Source of the DNA: Lachnospira sp. UBA2821 | GTDB taxonomy: Bacteria > Bacillota > Clostridia > Lachnospirales > Lachnospiraceae | Assembly (NCBI GenBank): GCA_002351535.1 | Contig: DEGR01000050.1 | Span: 1-49,222 of the forward strand | DNA length: 49,222 nt | Direction: 5' to 3' | Shown here: positions 1-8,241 of the stretch, piece by piece | Layout of the letters: every line of letters starts with the position of its first letter | How positions within the stretch are numbered: the first letter of the stretch is position 1 | Notes under the pieces: generated by a model | The model's input: only the letters and a program-made list of their open reading frames with translations | Databases searched by the model: none | What the model was told of the DNA's origin: nothing | Translations under genes and position numbers: made by a program

Positions 1-183
1 ATTAAATCCGAAAAACAAAGGGCGGATTCTTTACAAAACGAGAATAACTCCTTGCAAAACAAGAATAATTCCCTGCAAAACAAGAATAATTCCCTGCAAA
101 ATGAAAATAGTTCTCTGCAAAGTGAAAATCAATCTCTTCTTAAAGAAATTGAAAAACTAAAACAACAACTACAAAATTCTTAA
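1..183 (+). CDS. C-terminal fragment of an unidentified coiled-coil protein
   Basis: The reading frame is open from the first base of the window to a TAA at 181-183, giving 60 residues whose start lies outside. The tail is a run of heptads of the form S-L-Q-N-x-N-N, repeated five times, ending in a Lys/Glu/Gln-rich stretch (LLKEIEKLKQQLQNS). Leu recurs every seventh residue, so a parallel coiled coil is likely. The body of the protein is missing, so its function cannot be assigned. Similar coiled-coil tails occur on Rpn/PD-(D/E)XK transposase-like proteins of gut Firmicutes, but that is only a guess. A decayed copy of this tail lies about 0.9 kb downstream. Confidence 0.6.
   Translation: MKSEKQRADSLQNENNSLQNKNNSLQNKNNSLQNENSSLQSENQSLLKEIEKLKQQLQNS
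43..126 (+). repeat. 21-bp tandem repeat encoding coiled-coil heptads
   Basis: About four consecutive 21-bp units (core TCCCTGCAAAACAAGAATAA) encode one heptad each. The second and third units are nearly identical, while the flanking ones have diverged. Nearly identical neighbours suggest recent slippage expansion of the coiled coil. Confidence 0.75.
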
Positions 184-1019
184 ATATGTACTGTTACTTT
201 TTCTTTAATGCAGAATGACTTTATGTGCAGACTGCGTGTCTGTCTCTTCTTTCAGCACGGACTCTTGATTATGCAGAGGCAGATAATGAATTATCATAGC
301 TATTCAGTGCCAGACTACAAAATGCTTTGCATTTCATCGATGTGGGTATCCGACCATACAAAAGTGCCACACTCTTCCTATTTACACAGAGTATGGTACT
401 TTTTCAACTAATCTGCTGTCAAAGATGAAAAATAAATTATTATTCCATAACATTGCCTTTATGTTATTTTTTTGTATACGCAAATAAGAGTCCGGTAAAT
501 ATAAAATATTTCCAGACTCTTTGCGGCATGTATTACCCCCTATTAATTATTTTCCCTTCACATGCCTGTCCATAATAGCATATGTCTTTCAACTCATGTT
601 GCAGTTGTATATTTTGACTATTTTTTTGCAGTTTTCAATATAATTGTATAACTCTATATAGATTCCTGAAAAAATGCATGTGTCGAAAAATCACTATTGT
701 GTCAATATTGAGCACATCTAACCTATCTTTCCAATTCGCACATTACAGAAATTTTTTTGCATATACTATTACTGTATTTATATCCATCACCGCTCTTCTG
801 CATTGCAGATATTTCATTAATCCAATTTATTTATTTTCAAAAATAAAGCAGAATGTTCTGTTGCTTTTTGTATTGTTGTATTGTTGCATTGCATATTGTT
901 TATGTAATAATTATTATAATTGTAAATTGGAATTACTGTTAATGCCCTGATTCTATCTTTGAGCAATAAGTTTCCAAACATAATATGAACGTAAAGTCAA
1001 CAGAATTAATGCATTTTAA
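184..1019. other. Long non-coding stretch, no convincing gene
   Basis: This is AT-rich sequence with two short open frames (208-411 and 678-950) that lack good ribosome binding sites and recognisable composition. An imperfect inverted repeat (arms 487-495 and 512-520, one mismatch) could be a weak hairpin, but no clear U-tract follows. Together with the degenerate tail at 1020-1115, this looks like eroded accessory DNA. Confidence 0.5.
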
Positions 1020-1115
1020 GAAAAACGGGTAAATACAGATAAGAACACAACTTCTTCCCTACAAGGTGAGAGTCAATCTCTTCTTAAAGAGACTGAAAAA
1101 CTAAAACAACAGTAA
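1020..1115 (+). pseudogene. Decayed copy of the coiled-coil tail seen at 1-183
   Basis: Read in frame, 1056-1115 encodes SLQGESQSLLKETEKLKQQ followed by a stop. This matches the end of the window-edge protein (SLQSENQSLLKEIEKLKQQLQNS) at most positions, and the DNA is also alike (CAATCTCTTCTTAAAGA is identical in both). The frame is closed by a stop at 1017-1019, the stop codon falls four residues earlier than in the other copy, and the bases after it (CAAAATTCCAG) still resemble the lost CAA AAT TCT. It is best read as a remnant of a tandem duplication or of a second family member. Confidence 0.65.
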
Positions 1116-1256
1116 CAAAATTCCAGACATATCAGATGTATATAAAAAGGAACCTTTCATGTCTGTTTTGTACCGAGACTTAAAAAATTCCTTTTTGAAA
1201 TGGATTTTATACTTTTCAATTAATAAACAATATTGTGATTAAACTCTAATTATAAA

Positions 1257-3161
1257 CTACTCAACTCTCTCTACAAACTCTCTTCCTGATGCATCACTTG
1301 GCATCTTCAAATCCCCTCTTGGTGATACTGCCACAGAACCGACTTTAGGACCATCCGGAAGACATGAACGTTTGAACTGCTGTGCAAAGAATCTTCTATA
1401 AAATGTTTTAAGCCATTTTTTTATTGTCTTTGCATCATATACGCCATCAAATGCGTTTTTTGCAAGCTCTAATATCTTTTCAGGTGTATATCCCATTCTC
1501 AACATATAATAAAGATAAAAATCATGTAATTCATATGGTCCGACAAGGTCTTCTGTTTTTTGTGCTATCTCACCATTTTCCGGTGGAAGAAGTTCAGGAC
1601 TTACGGGCGTATCTAATATATCTTCAAGGATATCACTTAGCTCATTTTCACAGCATGTATCTGAATAATATTTAACAAGGTGTCTTACAAGTGTCTTAGG
1701 AACAGATGCGTTAACCGCATACATAGACATATGGTCACCATTATAAGTTGCCCATCCAAGTGCCAGTTCTGACAGGTCTCCTGTTCCTATAACCAGCCCG
1801 TTATGCTCATTGGCAAGATTCATCAGAAGCAATGTTCTCTGTCTCGCCTGTGAGTTTTCGTAAGTAACATCCCGCACCTCCGGATTATGCTCTATCTGTT
1901 TGAAATGTAATGTTACGGCCTCGCTTATATTTATTTCTTTTAATGTTGCTCCGAGTATTTTAACCAATTCAACAGCATTATTATATGTTCTGTCAGTTGT
2001 TCCAAATCCCGGCATTGTAACTGCTACTATATTATTTCTGTCCATATCAAGCATATCAAATGCCCTTGCCGTAACTAATAAGGCGAGTGTAGAGTCAAGT
2101 CCACCGGATATCCCGATTACAGCACTCTTAGCGCGTGTATGTTTAAGTCTCTTCTTAAGTCCGAGTGCCTGAATATTAAGTATTTCCTCACATCTCCTAT
2201 CCCTGTCTTTTTTGCTGTGTGGAACAAATGGTGTCTGGTCATATTTTCTTGCAAGTTTAGCTTTTGAAGCTCTCATACTAAATGTGACTACTGTATAATT
2301 ATCATCCTTTTTCCTTCCAAATGTTGTCATCTTACGACGTTCATTTCTTATTCTGTCGAGGTCAATCTCTGCAATTGCATTTTCATTTCTGAATCGTTCT
2401 GCTTCTTTAAGAATATTTCCATTTTCCGCTACAATATTATGTGCTCCATATACAAAATCTGTAGAAGATTCTCCCTCTCCCGCGTCTGCATACACATAAC
2501 CGCATATTAATCTTGCCGACTGTCCTGATACAAGATTTCTGCGGTATATATCCTTTCCGGTAAGCTCATCACTGGCAGAAAGATTTGCTATAACTGTTGC
2601 TCCTGCAAGCGCATGATTTGTGCTTGGCGGTAAAGGAACCCACACATCCTCACATAATTCAACAGATAATCTGAAATCTTTATTCTCTGCCCACTTAAAG
2701 ATTATATTCATTCCAAACGGAACTTCTTCCCCACCGAACTGTACCATTCTGACTTTCTCATATCCTTCTGAAAAATGTCTTGCTTCATAGAATTCCGCAT
2801 AATTGGGCAGATTTTTCTTTGGAACTATTCCGATAACTTTTCCATTACACATAACAGCGGCAGCATTGAATAGCTCTCCTTCATTCTCAAATGGAAAACC
2901 TACAACTACTAATATATCTTTTCCCTCTGTATATTCAGCAATCCTCAATACCTGTCTGTATGCATTTTCTATGAGATATGTCTGCCAGAACAAATCTGTA
3001 CATGTATATCCTGTAACACACAATTCAGGAAACACTACCATTTCCACATCCTGTTTTACAACTTCATCTATTTTATTACATATTGCCTGTCCGTTATATT
3101 CACAATCAGCAACTATTATCTCCGGAGTTACTGCTGCTACCTTTACAAATCCATTTTTCAC
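1257..3161 (-). CDS. nadE: Glutamine-dependent NAD+ synthetase
   Basis: The product (634 aa, the usual size of the two-domain bacterial enzyme) makes NAD+ from deamido-NAD+, ATP and glutamine. The N-terminal nitrilase-like glutaminase domain (about 1-280) shows the triad Glu46 (FPEL), Lys115 (PKKNLPNY) and Cys170 (ELCEDVW). The C-terminal synthetase domain carries the ATP pyrophosphatase loop SGGLDS at 352-357. Start is GTG, with AAAGGAG 12 nt upstream; no in-frame ATG is closer to a ribosome binding site. It is monocistronic, with its own sigma-A promoter at 3207-3235. No oddities are seen. Confidence 0.96.
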   Translation of the reverse strand: MKNGFVKVAAVTPEIIVADCEYNGQAICNKIDEVVKQDVEMVVFPELCVTGYTCTDLFWQTYLIENAYRQVLRIAEYTEGKDILVVVGFPFENEGELFNAAAVMCNGKVIGIVPKKNLPNYAEFYEARHFSEGYEKVRMVQFGGEEVPFGMNIIFKWAENKDFRLSVELCEDVWVPLPPSTNHALAGATVIANLSASDELTGKDIYRRNLVSGQSARLICGYVYADAGEGESSTDFVYGAHNIVAENGNILKEAERFRNENAIAEIDLDRIRNERRKMTTFGRKKDDNYTVVTFSMRASKAKLARKYDQTPFVPHSKKDRDRRCEEILNIQALGLKKRLKHTRAKSAVIGISGGLDSTLALLVTARAFDMLDMDRNNIVAVTMPGFGTTDRTYNNAVELVKILGATLKEINISEAVTLHFKQIEHNPEVRDVTYENSQARQRTLLLMNLANEHNGLVIGTGDLSELALGWATYNGDHMSMYAVNASVPKTLVRHLVKYYSDTCCENELSDILEDILDTPVSPELLPPENGEIAQKTEDLVGPYELHDFYLYYMLRMGYTPEKILELAKNAFDGVYDAKTIKKWLKTFYRRFFAQQFKRSCLPDGPKVGSVAVSPRGDLKMPSDASGREFVERVE

Positions 3162-3206
3162 CTGTCTATGTCTCTCCTTTATTACACATTTTAATCCATA
3201 CTTTAT

Positions 3207-3235
3207 AGAATATTTTTATTTATAAGAAATGTCAA
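3207..3235 (-). promoter_or_regulatory. Sigma-A promoter of nadE
   Basis: On the minus strand TTGACA (3230-3235) is followed after 17 nt by TATTCT (3207-3212). It lies about 45 bp upstream of the GTG start. Confidence 0.6.
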
Positions 3236-3359
3236 GATATATTCCATCTTATCACTTGCATTTATCTAAAATTATTGATATACTTTTATTCGTCTTTGCG
3301 CAATTGATAGTTTTCACAAAGACATTTAACCAAAAGATAGTATAAAAAGGAGATTGAAA

Positions 3360-3737
3360 ATGGCATTATCAGAACAGAAGAAACAGGAATGGGAAGAAAC
3401 TTTACGCAAAAGTGAATTAATCGGTGAATCAGATACAATCGTTGATCATACACAGGGCGATTTCTGGGAATTGTTATCTCAGACAAGAGGTAACTTTTTC
3501 TTTACAGAAACACAACTTATATTTGTAGGTGGTCTTTTAGGAGCTACAACACTTAATATTCCTTTTAATAAAATTACAAAGCTTTCACTTTGCAATGTAG
3601 GTGGTATAATACCTGTTATGCCAACAGGACTCAAAGTTACATACACAGACGAGAAAGGTAAAACCCGTACAGCAAAATGCTCTGTACTCAAAAGGAAAGT
3701 ATGGCTTGAGTACATCAAGAATAAAGCTAATATCTAA
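3360..3737 (+). CDS. Small cytosolic protein with GRAM/bacterial PH-like fold
   Basis: This is a 125-aa protein without signal peptide or membrane span. Residues about 30-115 show an alternating beta pattern (FFFTETQLIFVGGLLGATTLNIPFNKITKL, then a GLKVTYTDEKGKTRTAKC strand pair) ending in a helix (KRKVWLEYIKNKAN), as in GRAM or bacterial PH domains. This is an inference from pattern only. The first candidate codon (TTG at 3354) sits one base after AGGAG, so the ATG at 3360, seven bases after it, is the better start. It is monocistronic, with a strong terminator immediately after it. The role is unknown. Confidence 0.85.
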   Translation: MALSEQKKQEWEETLRKSELIGESDTIVDHTQGDFWELLSQTRGNFFFTETQLIFVGGLLGATTLNIPFNKITKLSLCNVGGIIPVMPTGLKVTYTDEKGKTRTAKCSVLKRKVWLEYIKNKANI

Positions 3738-3752
3738 TTTTTCTTATTTTTT

Positions 3753-3785
3753 AAAAACAGGCTTGTTATTAAAGCCTGTTTTTTT
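3753..3785 (+). terminator. Rho-independent terminator
   Basis: The arms AAAAACAGGCTT and AAAGCCTGTTTTT enclose a 6-nt loop, and the 3' side runs into T7. It ends the GRAM-like gene's transcript. Confidence 0.9.
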
Positions 3786-3797
3786 ATTCAATTGTTG

Positions 3798-3826
3798 TTG
3801 ACAATCCAAATTTGATATGATACCAT
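3798..3826 (+). promoter_or_regulatory. Promoter of the padR-DUF2812 operon
   Basis: TTGACA at 3798-3803 and TACCAT at 3821-3826 are separated by 17 nt. The last two bases of the -10 element already belong to the large inverted repeat at 3825-3875, so a repressor bound there would cover the transcription start. Confidence 0.65.
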
Positions 3827-3875
3827 ATGTCTACATCCGATATGTCGTTACTCGACATATCGGATGTAGACATAT
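3825..3875 (+). promoter_or_regulatory. Perfect 23-bp inverted repeat: PadR operator and/or leader hairpin
   Basis: Arms 3825-3847 and 3853-3875 are exact reverse complements around a 5-nt loop (TTACT), followed by a T-run and then the AAAGGAG of padR. At the dyad centre is ATGT (3842-3845), nine bases, ACAT (3855-3858), the spacing typical of PadR-family operators. Autoregulation by the adjacent PadR is therefore inferred. The transcribed part would also fold into a stable hairpin just upstream of the ribosome binding site. Confidence 0.75.
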
Positions 3876-3896
3876 TTTTTTAAAGGAGTAACAAAC

Positions 3897-4217
3897 TTGA
3901 ACGAAAGCATTATCAAAAAGTACATTCCAATGACTGAAACTATATATTACACTCTGTTAGCAGTTATAACCCCCCGTCATGGTTATGCAATAATGCAGTA
4001 TGTACATGAACTGACGGATTCAAGAATAACTCTCGGTACAGGCACATTATATACTATGGTCGGAAGACTTGTTAATGACGGAATTATTGAAAATCTAACT
4101 AACGAATCCGGTAAAAAAACATACATTATAACTGATACCGGGATGGAATTACTTAATATAGAAACAAAAAGACTTGAAAAGCAGCTGAATGATGGAAGGA
4201 TGGTACTTGGCTTATGA
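3897..4217 (+). CDS. PadR-family winged-helix transcriptional regulator
   Basis: The product is 106 aa and typical of short PadR proteins. Residues about 15-85 form the winged helix: helix (TETIYYTLLAVI), PRHGYAIMQYV, the recognition element (TLGTGTLYTMVGRLVNDGII) and the wing (ESGKKTYIITDTGMELL), with a short C-terminal dimerisation helix. Start is TTG, eight bases after AAAGGAG. The stop overlaps the ATG of the next gene (ATGA), so the two are translationally coupled. PadR proteins usually repress their own operon, and the inverted repeat upstream fits. Confidence 0.93.
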   Translation: MNESIIKKYIPMTETIYYTLLAVITPRHGYAIMQYVHELTDSRITLGTGTLYTMVGRLVNDGIIENLTNESGKKTYIITDTGMELLNIETKRLEKQLNDGRMVLGL

Positions 4218-5296
4218 AAGAACAAATATTAAAAAAAACAAAATTCATTATGAGTATTCAAGATGAATTATGCTGGCTTGAACAGATGGCACTTAAGGGG
4301 TGGTTTCTTACAAACATAACTATGGGGATAAGATATACATTTAAAAAGGATACCCCTAGAAAAGTCGTATATGATGTAGACAGATTCGATATTCCTAAAA
4401 AACCGACACTTGAAGATATCAACTCTAAGGATATATTTATGGAGATGGCATCAGATCTCGGCTGGACCGAAGTTACCCATGATGAGACAATGACCTACTA
4501 TTTTGTAAAAGATTATGAAGAAAACGGCATAAATGAAATACATACAGAAGACGAGACAAGAAAACTCAGAGCTGAAAAATATTGCCGCCTTATTAACGAA
4601 CAGAAAGATTCATTATTATGGCCCCTGTTTTTAGTTTCTTTTATGGACCTGATTGTTATGTTAATTGGACTTGTAATAAATGACCGGTTTATTACCTTGT
4701 ATAACTATCTATGCGCCGGATATATAACTTTCTTTTCTTTATATTATATCTATATGAAAAGCCTTGCCGAAAAGGTCAGAATTGAACTTTCCATGTCCAG
4801 AGAGCAATGGGAAGATAACAGATATAACATAAAACGTGAAAAGAAATTTATTCTTACAAACAGAGGACTAACCGGTTATCTCGCTGAAATGGCTAAAGGT
4901 GGCTGGCTGCTTGCGTCCGTAACACCATTTACCTATTCATTCAAAAAATCAGATATTGCAGACATTACATATACCATTGATACTCCTTCTTACATGATTA
5001 CAAGACATAGCGACATGAATATCAATGACAAAAAGGATTGGTATGGAATTAATAATGATTGGCAGATTCAAAGTGTTAGGGATGCAGAGCAAAACGGATG
5101 GTCATATGTGTGCAGCCTGCAGAATAAAACAATTATTTATAGTGGCGATAAAAACTCCGTTACACCTTTAAATGATAATAAATATGATAACAGTCTTACA
5201 TTCATATCACTGATTGGAAAAATCGGAATATTGACTATTATACTTACAATAATAGGATTTTTTATTGGATTATTAGTTGGAATACTGACATCATAA
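4214..5296 (+). CDS. DUF2812 membrane protein (two DUF2812 copies)
   Basis: The product is 360 aa. Residues about 1-100 form one DUF2812 unit (CWLEQMALKGWFLTNI... YTFKKDTPRKVVYDVDRFDI). Two membrane spans follow at about 134-157 and 160-181. Residues about 210-310 form a second unit (GYLAEMAKGGWLLASVTPFTYSFKK... ITYTIDTP), and a C-terminal span at about 333-358 ends the protein. DUF2812 genes are commonly paired with PadR regulators, as here by a 4-bp overlap. The biochemical role is unknown; a membrane sensor or stress partner of PadR is inference only. Confidence 0.9.
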   Translation: MKEQILKKTKFIMSIQDELCWLEQMALKGWFLTNITMGIRYTFKKDTPRKVVYDVDRFDIPKKPTLEDINSKDIFMEMASDLGWTEVTHDETMTYYFVKDYEENGINEIHTEDETRKLRAEKYCRLINEQKDSLLWPLFLVSFMDLIVMLIGLVINDRFITLYNYLCAGYITFFSLYYIYMKSLAEKVRIELSMSREQWEDNRYNIKREKKFILTNRGLTGYLAEMAKGGWLLASVTPFTYSFKKSDIADITYTIDTPSYMITRHSDMNINDKKDWYGINNDWQIQSVRDAEQNGWSYVCSLQNKTIIYSGDKNSVTPLNDNKYDNSLTFISLIGKIGILTIILTIIGFFIGLLVGILTS

Positions 5297-5348
5297 TGCA
5301 CATGCATATTTATTTTTTCTTTAATATATGCTATTGTATTTATGGCGG

Positions 5349-5377
5349 AACTGATACTGCATATGCAGATTTCAGTT
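5349..5377. promoter_or_regulatory. Nested palindrome upstream of the small membrane protein gene
   Basis: The perfect 12-bp palindrome CTGCATATGCAG (5357-5368) sits inside a longer inverted repeat, AACTGA (5349-5354) and TCAGTT (5372-5377). It lies in the 122-bp gap between the DUF2812 gene and the next gene. It could be an operator or an mRNA hairpin; there is no further evidence. Confidence 0.4.
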
Positions 5378-5418
5378 AGTTTCTTAGCAACAAACCGCTC
5401 AGAAATGGAGATATTATT

Positions 5419-5760
5419 ATGAAGGAAAGAATTGTAAACTATCTGGCATATATTGATAAAATACTTGCTACAGATGCCCCTGGTACCGATTATGATAAAC
5501 TTATCAAAGAACATCTCATACAGATAGGCTTTTTTATGCACGAAAGATTAGTACACCTTATCGTAACAGTAATATTTGCCTTACTTACATTTGGTGCCTT
5601 GTCTGCCTTTTTATACTTTGGTGGTATAGGTCTTTTTGCACTCACTCTTTTACTTATTGTGTTACTATTCCCCTATATATGCCACTACTACCGGTTAGAA
5701 AACGGTGTGCAGAAAATGTACAGACAATATGACGAAATGTTAAAAAGAAGAAATGGCTAG
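5419..5760 (+). CDS. Small two-span membrane protein
   Basis: This 113-aa protein is not recognised as a named family. A soluble N-terminal helix (1-45) is followed by two adjacent spans (about 46-68 and 70-90), then a charged amphipathic helix (YRLENGVQKMYRQYDEMLKRR). GGAG lies eight bases before the ATG. It is last in the padR direction and probably transcribed with, or regulated like, the DUF2812 gene. The stop codon is embedded in the terminator hairpin. Confidence 0.75.
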   Translation: MKERIVNYLAYIDKILATDAPGTDYDKLIKEHLIQIGFFMHERLVHLIVTVIFALLTFGALSAFLYFGGIGLFALTLLLIVLLFPYICHYYRLENGVQKMYRQYDEMLKRRNG

Positions 5761-5790
5761 GGTAAAAACCTTAACCTAACCATTTCTTCT
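5746..5790. terminator. Bidirectional terminator
   Basis: AGAAGAAATGG (5746-5756) pairs with CCATTTCTTCT (5780-5790), extended inward by TAGG/CCTA. A-rich sequence flanks the left side and T-rich sequence the right. It separates the plus-strand gene above from the convergent secreted-protein gene. Confidence 0.75.
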
Positions 5791-5836
5791 TTAATTCACA
5801 ATAGCAATCTATAGTCTATAATTCCAATTAGTCAGA

Positions 5837-6763
5837 CTACTTTTCATATATACACACTGCTACAAACATATCATGTATGCATTCCGGCTTTTTCATTGAA
5901 AAATATCTGCAATAATCATCTGTATACAAAGTAGAATATCTTACATTCGTAAATACACCTATACCCACTTCTATATTTTCTTTCTCAAATAATGCGACGT
6001 TTGAAATTCCATCATTTCCCGGTTTCTTTATATAGTCATCAAAAAAACTTTCCTTTGTAGCTGCCGGTTGTGGCACATCACATATAAATGATGGTGTTCT
6101 TCCTGATTCCGTAACAATATTAAAATCAATAATATCAAATCTTCCTGCTATTACCTGCTTCCTTGCCCAATTATTATATTCTTTTTTGAATTTGACAGGT
6201 TTAAGTCCTTTAGATTTTCTATATGCGTTAATACTGTTCATTATACTCTTTTCATATGAATTGTTCCAATAGCCATACATAATCTTATTTTCTTCACGCA
6301 GTCTGTGTGTGAACACCTGTCTTTTTCCGTAATGTTTATTTATAACCTTTCCGCACTTTTTGCATGCATACCTTGTAAGTCCCGGACTGTTATCTTTTGC
6401 TGTCCTGATAACCGTTCTGCCTGTATAATAATGTTCATGCTGCCCTATATTCTTAGGTCGCACATTTACTTTACATTTATAAGTCTTTCCATTCTGTGCC
6501 TTACATTCGATATAAACAGTTCCCTGAATCTTAGCTGTAACTTTTCCATTTTTACTAACTACTGCTACAGATTTGTCACTGCTTGTCCATGATTTTGCTT
6601 TAGTTCCATTAACCTTCAATGCCGTACTATTACCTGATATCAATGTAATATTCGTTATATTAAGCCCCGCTGCAGCCTTAGCCTGAACCGGAATTGACAT
6701 ACAAAATATTATTACCATTAATATAAGTGAAATACTTTTATTTAATTTTAACATCTTTCTCAT
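5837..6763 (-). CDS. Secreted protein: Ig-like (BIG2) domain plus degenerate CAP/SCP-like domain
   Basis: The product is 308 aa from the ATG at 6763, which has GAGG six bases upstream; the ATG at 6784 has no ribosome binding site. A signal peptide ends near PVQAKAAA. Residues about 32-100 form a BIG2-like Ig domain (TLISGNSTALKVNG, WTSSDKSVAVVSKNGKVTA). Next comes a CxxC pair (YACKKCGK), then about 160-308 a CAP-like region beginning SIMNSINAYRKSKGLKPVKF. CAP domains normally carry His/Glu residues that I cannot place here, so it may be non-catalytic. A surface or secreted role is likely. Confidence 0.75.
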   Translation of the reverse strand: MRKMLKLNKSISLILMVIIFCMSIPVQAKAAAGLNITNITLISGNSTALKVNGTKAKSWTSSDKSVAVVSKNGKVTAKIQGTVYIECKAQNGKTYKCKVNVRPKNIGQHEHYYTGRTVIRTAKDNSPGLTRYACKKCGKVINKHYGKRQVFTHRLREENKIMYGYWNNSYEKSIMNSINAYRKSKGLKPVKFKKEYNNWARKQVIAGRFDIIDFNIVTESGRTPSFICDVPQPAATKESFFDDYIKKPGNDGISNVALFEKENIEVGIGVFTNVRYSTLYTDDYCRYFSMKKPECIHDMFVAVCIYEK

Positions 6764-6792
6764 TTGAATCCTCATTCTCAACATTATTATCT

Positions 6793-6858
6793 GTTCAGAG
6801 TCAAATAAAATTTCAAAAACATTGTAAAATTCCTGCTTTTTGGAGGTTGACTCTGAAC
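6793..6858. repeat. 66-bp element bounded by perfect 12-bp inverted repeats
   Basis: GTTCAGAGTCAA (6793-6804) and TTGACTCTGAAC (6847-6858) are exact reverse complements around 42 nt of AT-rich sequence. It fills most of the gap between hisS and the secreted-protein gene. It may be a MITE-like remnant or a stem that ends hisS transcription; the loop is long and no clean U-tract follows. Confidence 0.6.
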
Positions 6859-6879
6859 TGTTACAAACTTTATATCACC

Positions 6880-8121
6880 TTATTCAAACCACTTAATGTC
6901 TTCGGATTGATTAAACGTATAGAATCCATTACATCCCTGACCTTCAAGCTTATCTATGAATTTGCCAAGATTCTTCTTAGGTCTCTCATACATTACAACA
7001 TTATAATCTTTACGGAATTCATCTGCTTTCTTATTAGCCTCTGCAAATGAATCAGCATCATATATAAGTGCCACTCTTTTCTTTGAATCAGGAATTGTAT
7101 ATCCATTATCTGTAAGGATGCTGAATATTCTCTCAAAACCAATTGAAAATCCAACTGCCGGAATTTTCTCATTAATAAACTTGCCTATAAGATTATCATA
7201 ACGTCCTCCACCGGCTACTGCACCACGAAATTCCGTGCTTTCAACTTCAAACACAGTTCCTGTATAATATCCCTGACCTCTTACAAGTGTAATGTCATAT
7301 ACTATATCAAATGCTCCTCCCGATAATTCATTAACCGATGCAATAATATATTCAAGCCGTGTTACTGCTTCATTATCTTCTCCACATATTTCTTTAACCG
7401 CATCCAATGTAACCGGCTGCTTTGCAAGAAGTTCGCTTAATCTGTCAATTGCATTCTGACTGAATTCTTTAGCCGCAAGTTCCTCTTTAACACCATCCAC
7501 CCCGACTTTGTCAAGTTTATCAAGAGTTATGCACACACTTGCAAGGTCTTTCTCTTCAAATCCGGTATTAACAAGTACATTGTTAAGAAGACTCCTGTCA
7601 TTTATTTTAACCTTAATATTATTAATTCCTATATTAAATAAAGCTTTAGTTGTTGTGTTAATAAGCTCTATCTCGCAGTTAACTGAAGAACTTCCGAGAA
7701 TATCTATATCACACTGGACAAATTCTCTTAATCTTCCCTTCTGTGGTCTCTCTGCCCTATATACTTTATCCATCTGGATACACTTGAATGGCGTTACCAA
7801 TTTTGCTCTGTTATTAGCGAAATATCTGCTAAGTGGTAATGTGAGGTCATAACGCATACCAAGGTCTGAAAGTTTGTCATACTGTGAATTGTTAAGTGCT
7901 TTTGTAAGTTTATCTCCTCTTTTCAACACTTTAAAAATAAGATTAAGATTTTCTCCACCTTCACTCTTATCAAGATTCTCTATATCTTCTAATATTGGTG
8001 TTGTAATTCTCTGAAATCCATATGACTGATACGTCTTTAATATTGAATTCTGAAGATAGTCCCTAAGTTCCACTTCCTCAGGTAAATAATCGTTCGTTCC
8101 TTTTACTGGTGTTGTTTTCAT
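6880..8121 (-). CDS. hisS: Histidyl-tRNA synthetase
   Basis: This 413-aa class II synthetase charges tRNA-His. Residues 1-330 are catalytic: N-terminal KGTNDYLP, motif 1 region GFQRITTPILED, RYDLTLPLSRY, motif 2 RAERPQKGRLREFVQ, the histidine loop RGQGYYTGTVFEV (most HisRS have RGLDYY) and motif 3 AVGFSIGFERI. The last 80 residues form the anticodon-binding domain. HisZ, the paralogue serving ATP phosphoribosyltransferase, is less likely because motif 2 and the histidine loop are intact. GGAG lies eight bases before the ATG. It has its own promoter; no T-box leader is seen. Confidence 0.9.
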   Translation of the reverse strand: MKTTPVKGTNDYLPEEVELRDYLQNSILKTYQSYGFQRITTPILEDIENLDKSEGGENLNLIFKVLKRGDKLTKALNNSQYDKLSDLGMRYDLTLPLSRYFANNRAKLVTPFKCIQMDKVYRAERPQKGRLREFVQCDIDILGSSSVNCEIELINTTTKALFNIGINNIKVKINDRSLLNNVLVNTGFEEKDLASVCITLDKLDKVGVDGVKEELAAKEFSQNAIDRLSELLAKQPVTLDAVKEICGEDNEAVTRLEYIIASVNELSGGAFDIVYDITLVRGQGYYTGTVFEVESTEFRGAVAGGGRYDNLIGKFINEKIPAVGFSIGFERIFSILTDNGYTIPDSKKRVALIYDADSFAEANKKADEFRKDYNVVMYERPKKNLGKFIDKLEGQGCNGFYTFNQSEDIKWFE

Positions 8122-8156
8122 TCTTATTACTCCATTTCATTAGACTTTTAATTTAC

Positions 8157-8185
8157 ATTCTAATAAAAAGCCATACCTATGTCAA
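8157..8185 (-). promoter_or_regulatory. Sigma-A promoter of hisS
   Basis: On the minus strand TTGACA (8180-8185) and TAGAAT (8157-8162) are separated by 17 nt. The predicted start of transcription is about 30 bp before the ATG, too close for a T-box leader. Confidence 0.75.
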
Positions 8186-8241
8186 CCTTGTTCTGTGTAT
8201 CAGCTAAAACATCTTTACACTGTTTCAGTATTAATCTCTTA

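Noticed and set aside
43..150. Short regular repeats resembling a CRISPR-like array
   Set aside because: The 21-bp units are contiguous, in frame and encode heptads; there are no spacers.
208..411. 67-codon frame after the edge gene
   Set aside because: No ribosome binding site and no recognisable protein character.
678..950. 90-codon hydrophobic frame in the left intergenic region
   Set aside because: Odd composition (many Cys, Tyr, Ile), no ribosome binding site and surrounded by decayed sequence; probably chance in AT-rich DNA.
8122..8241. Possible T-box leader for hisS
   Set aside because: The promoter maps about 30 bp from the start codon, and no T-box sequence or specifier stem is present.
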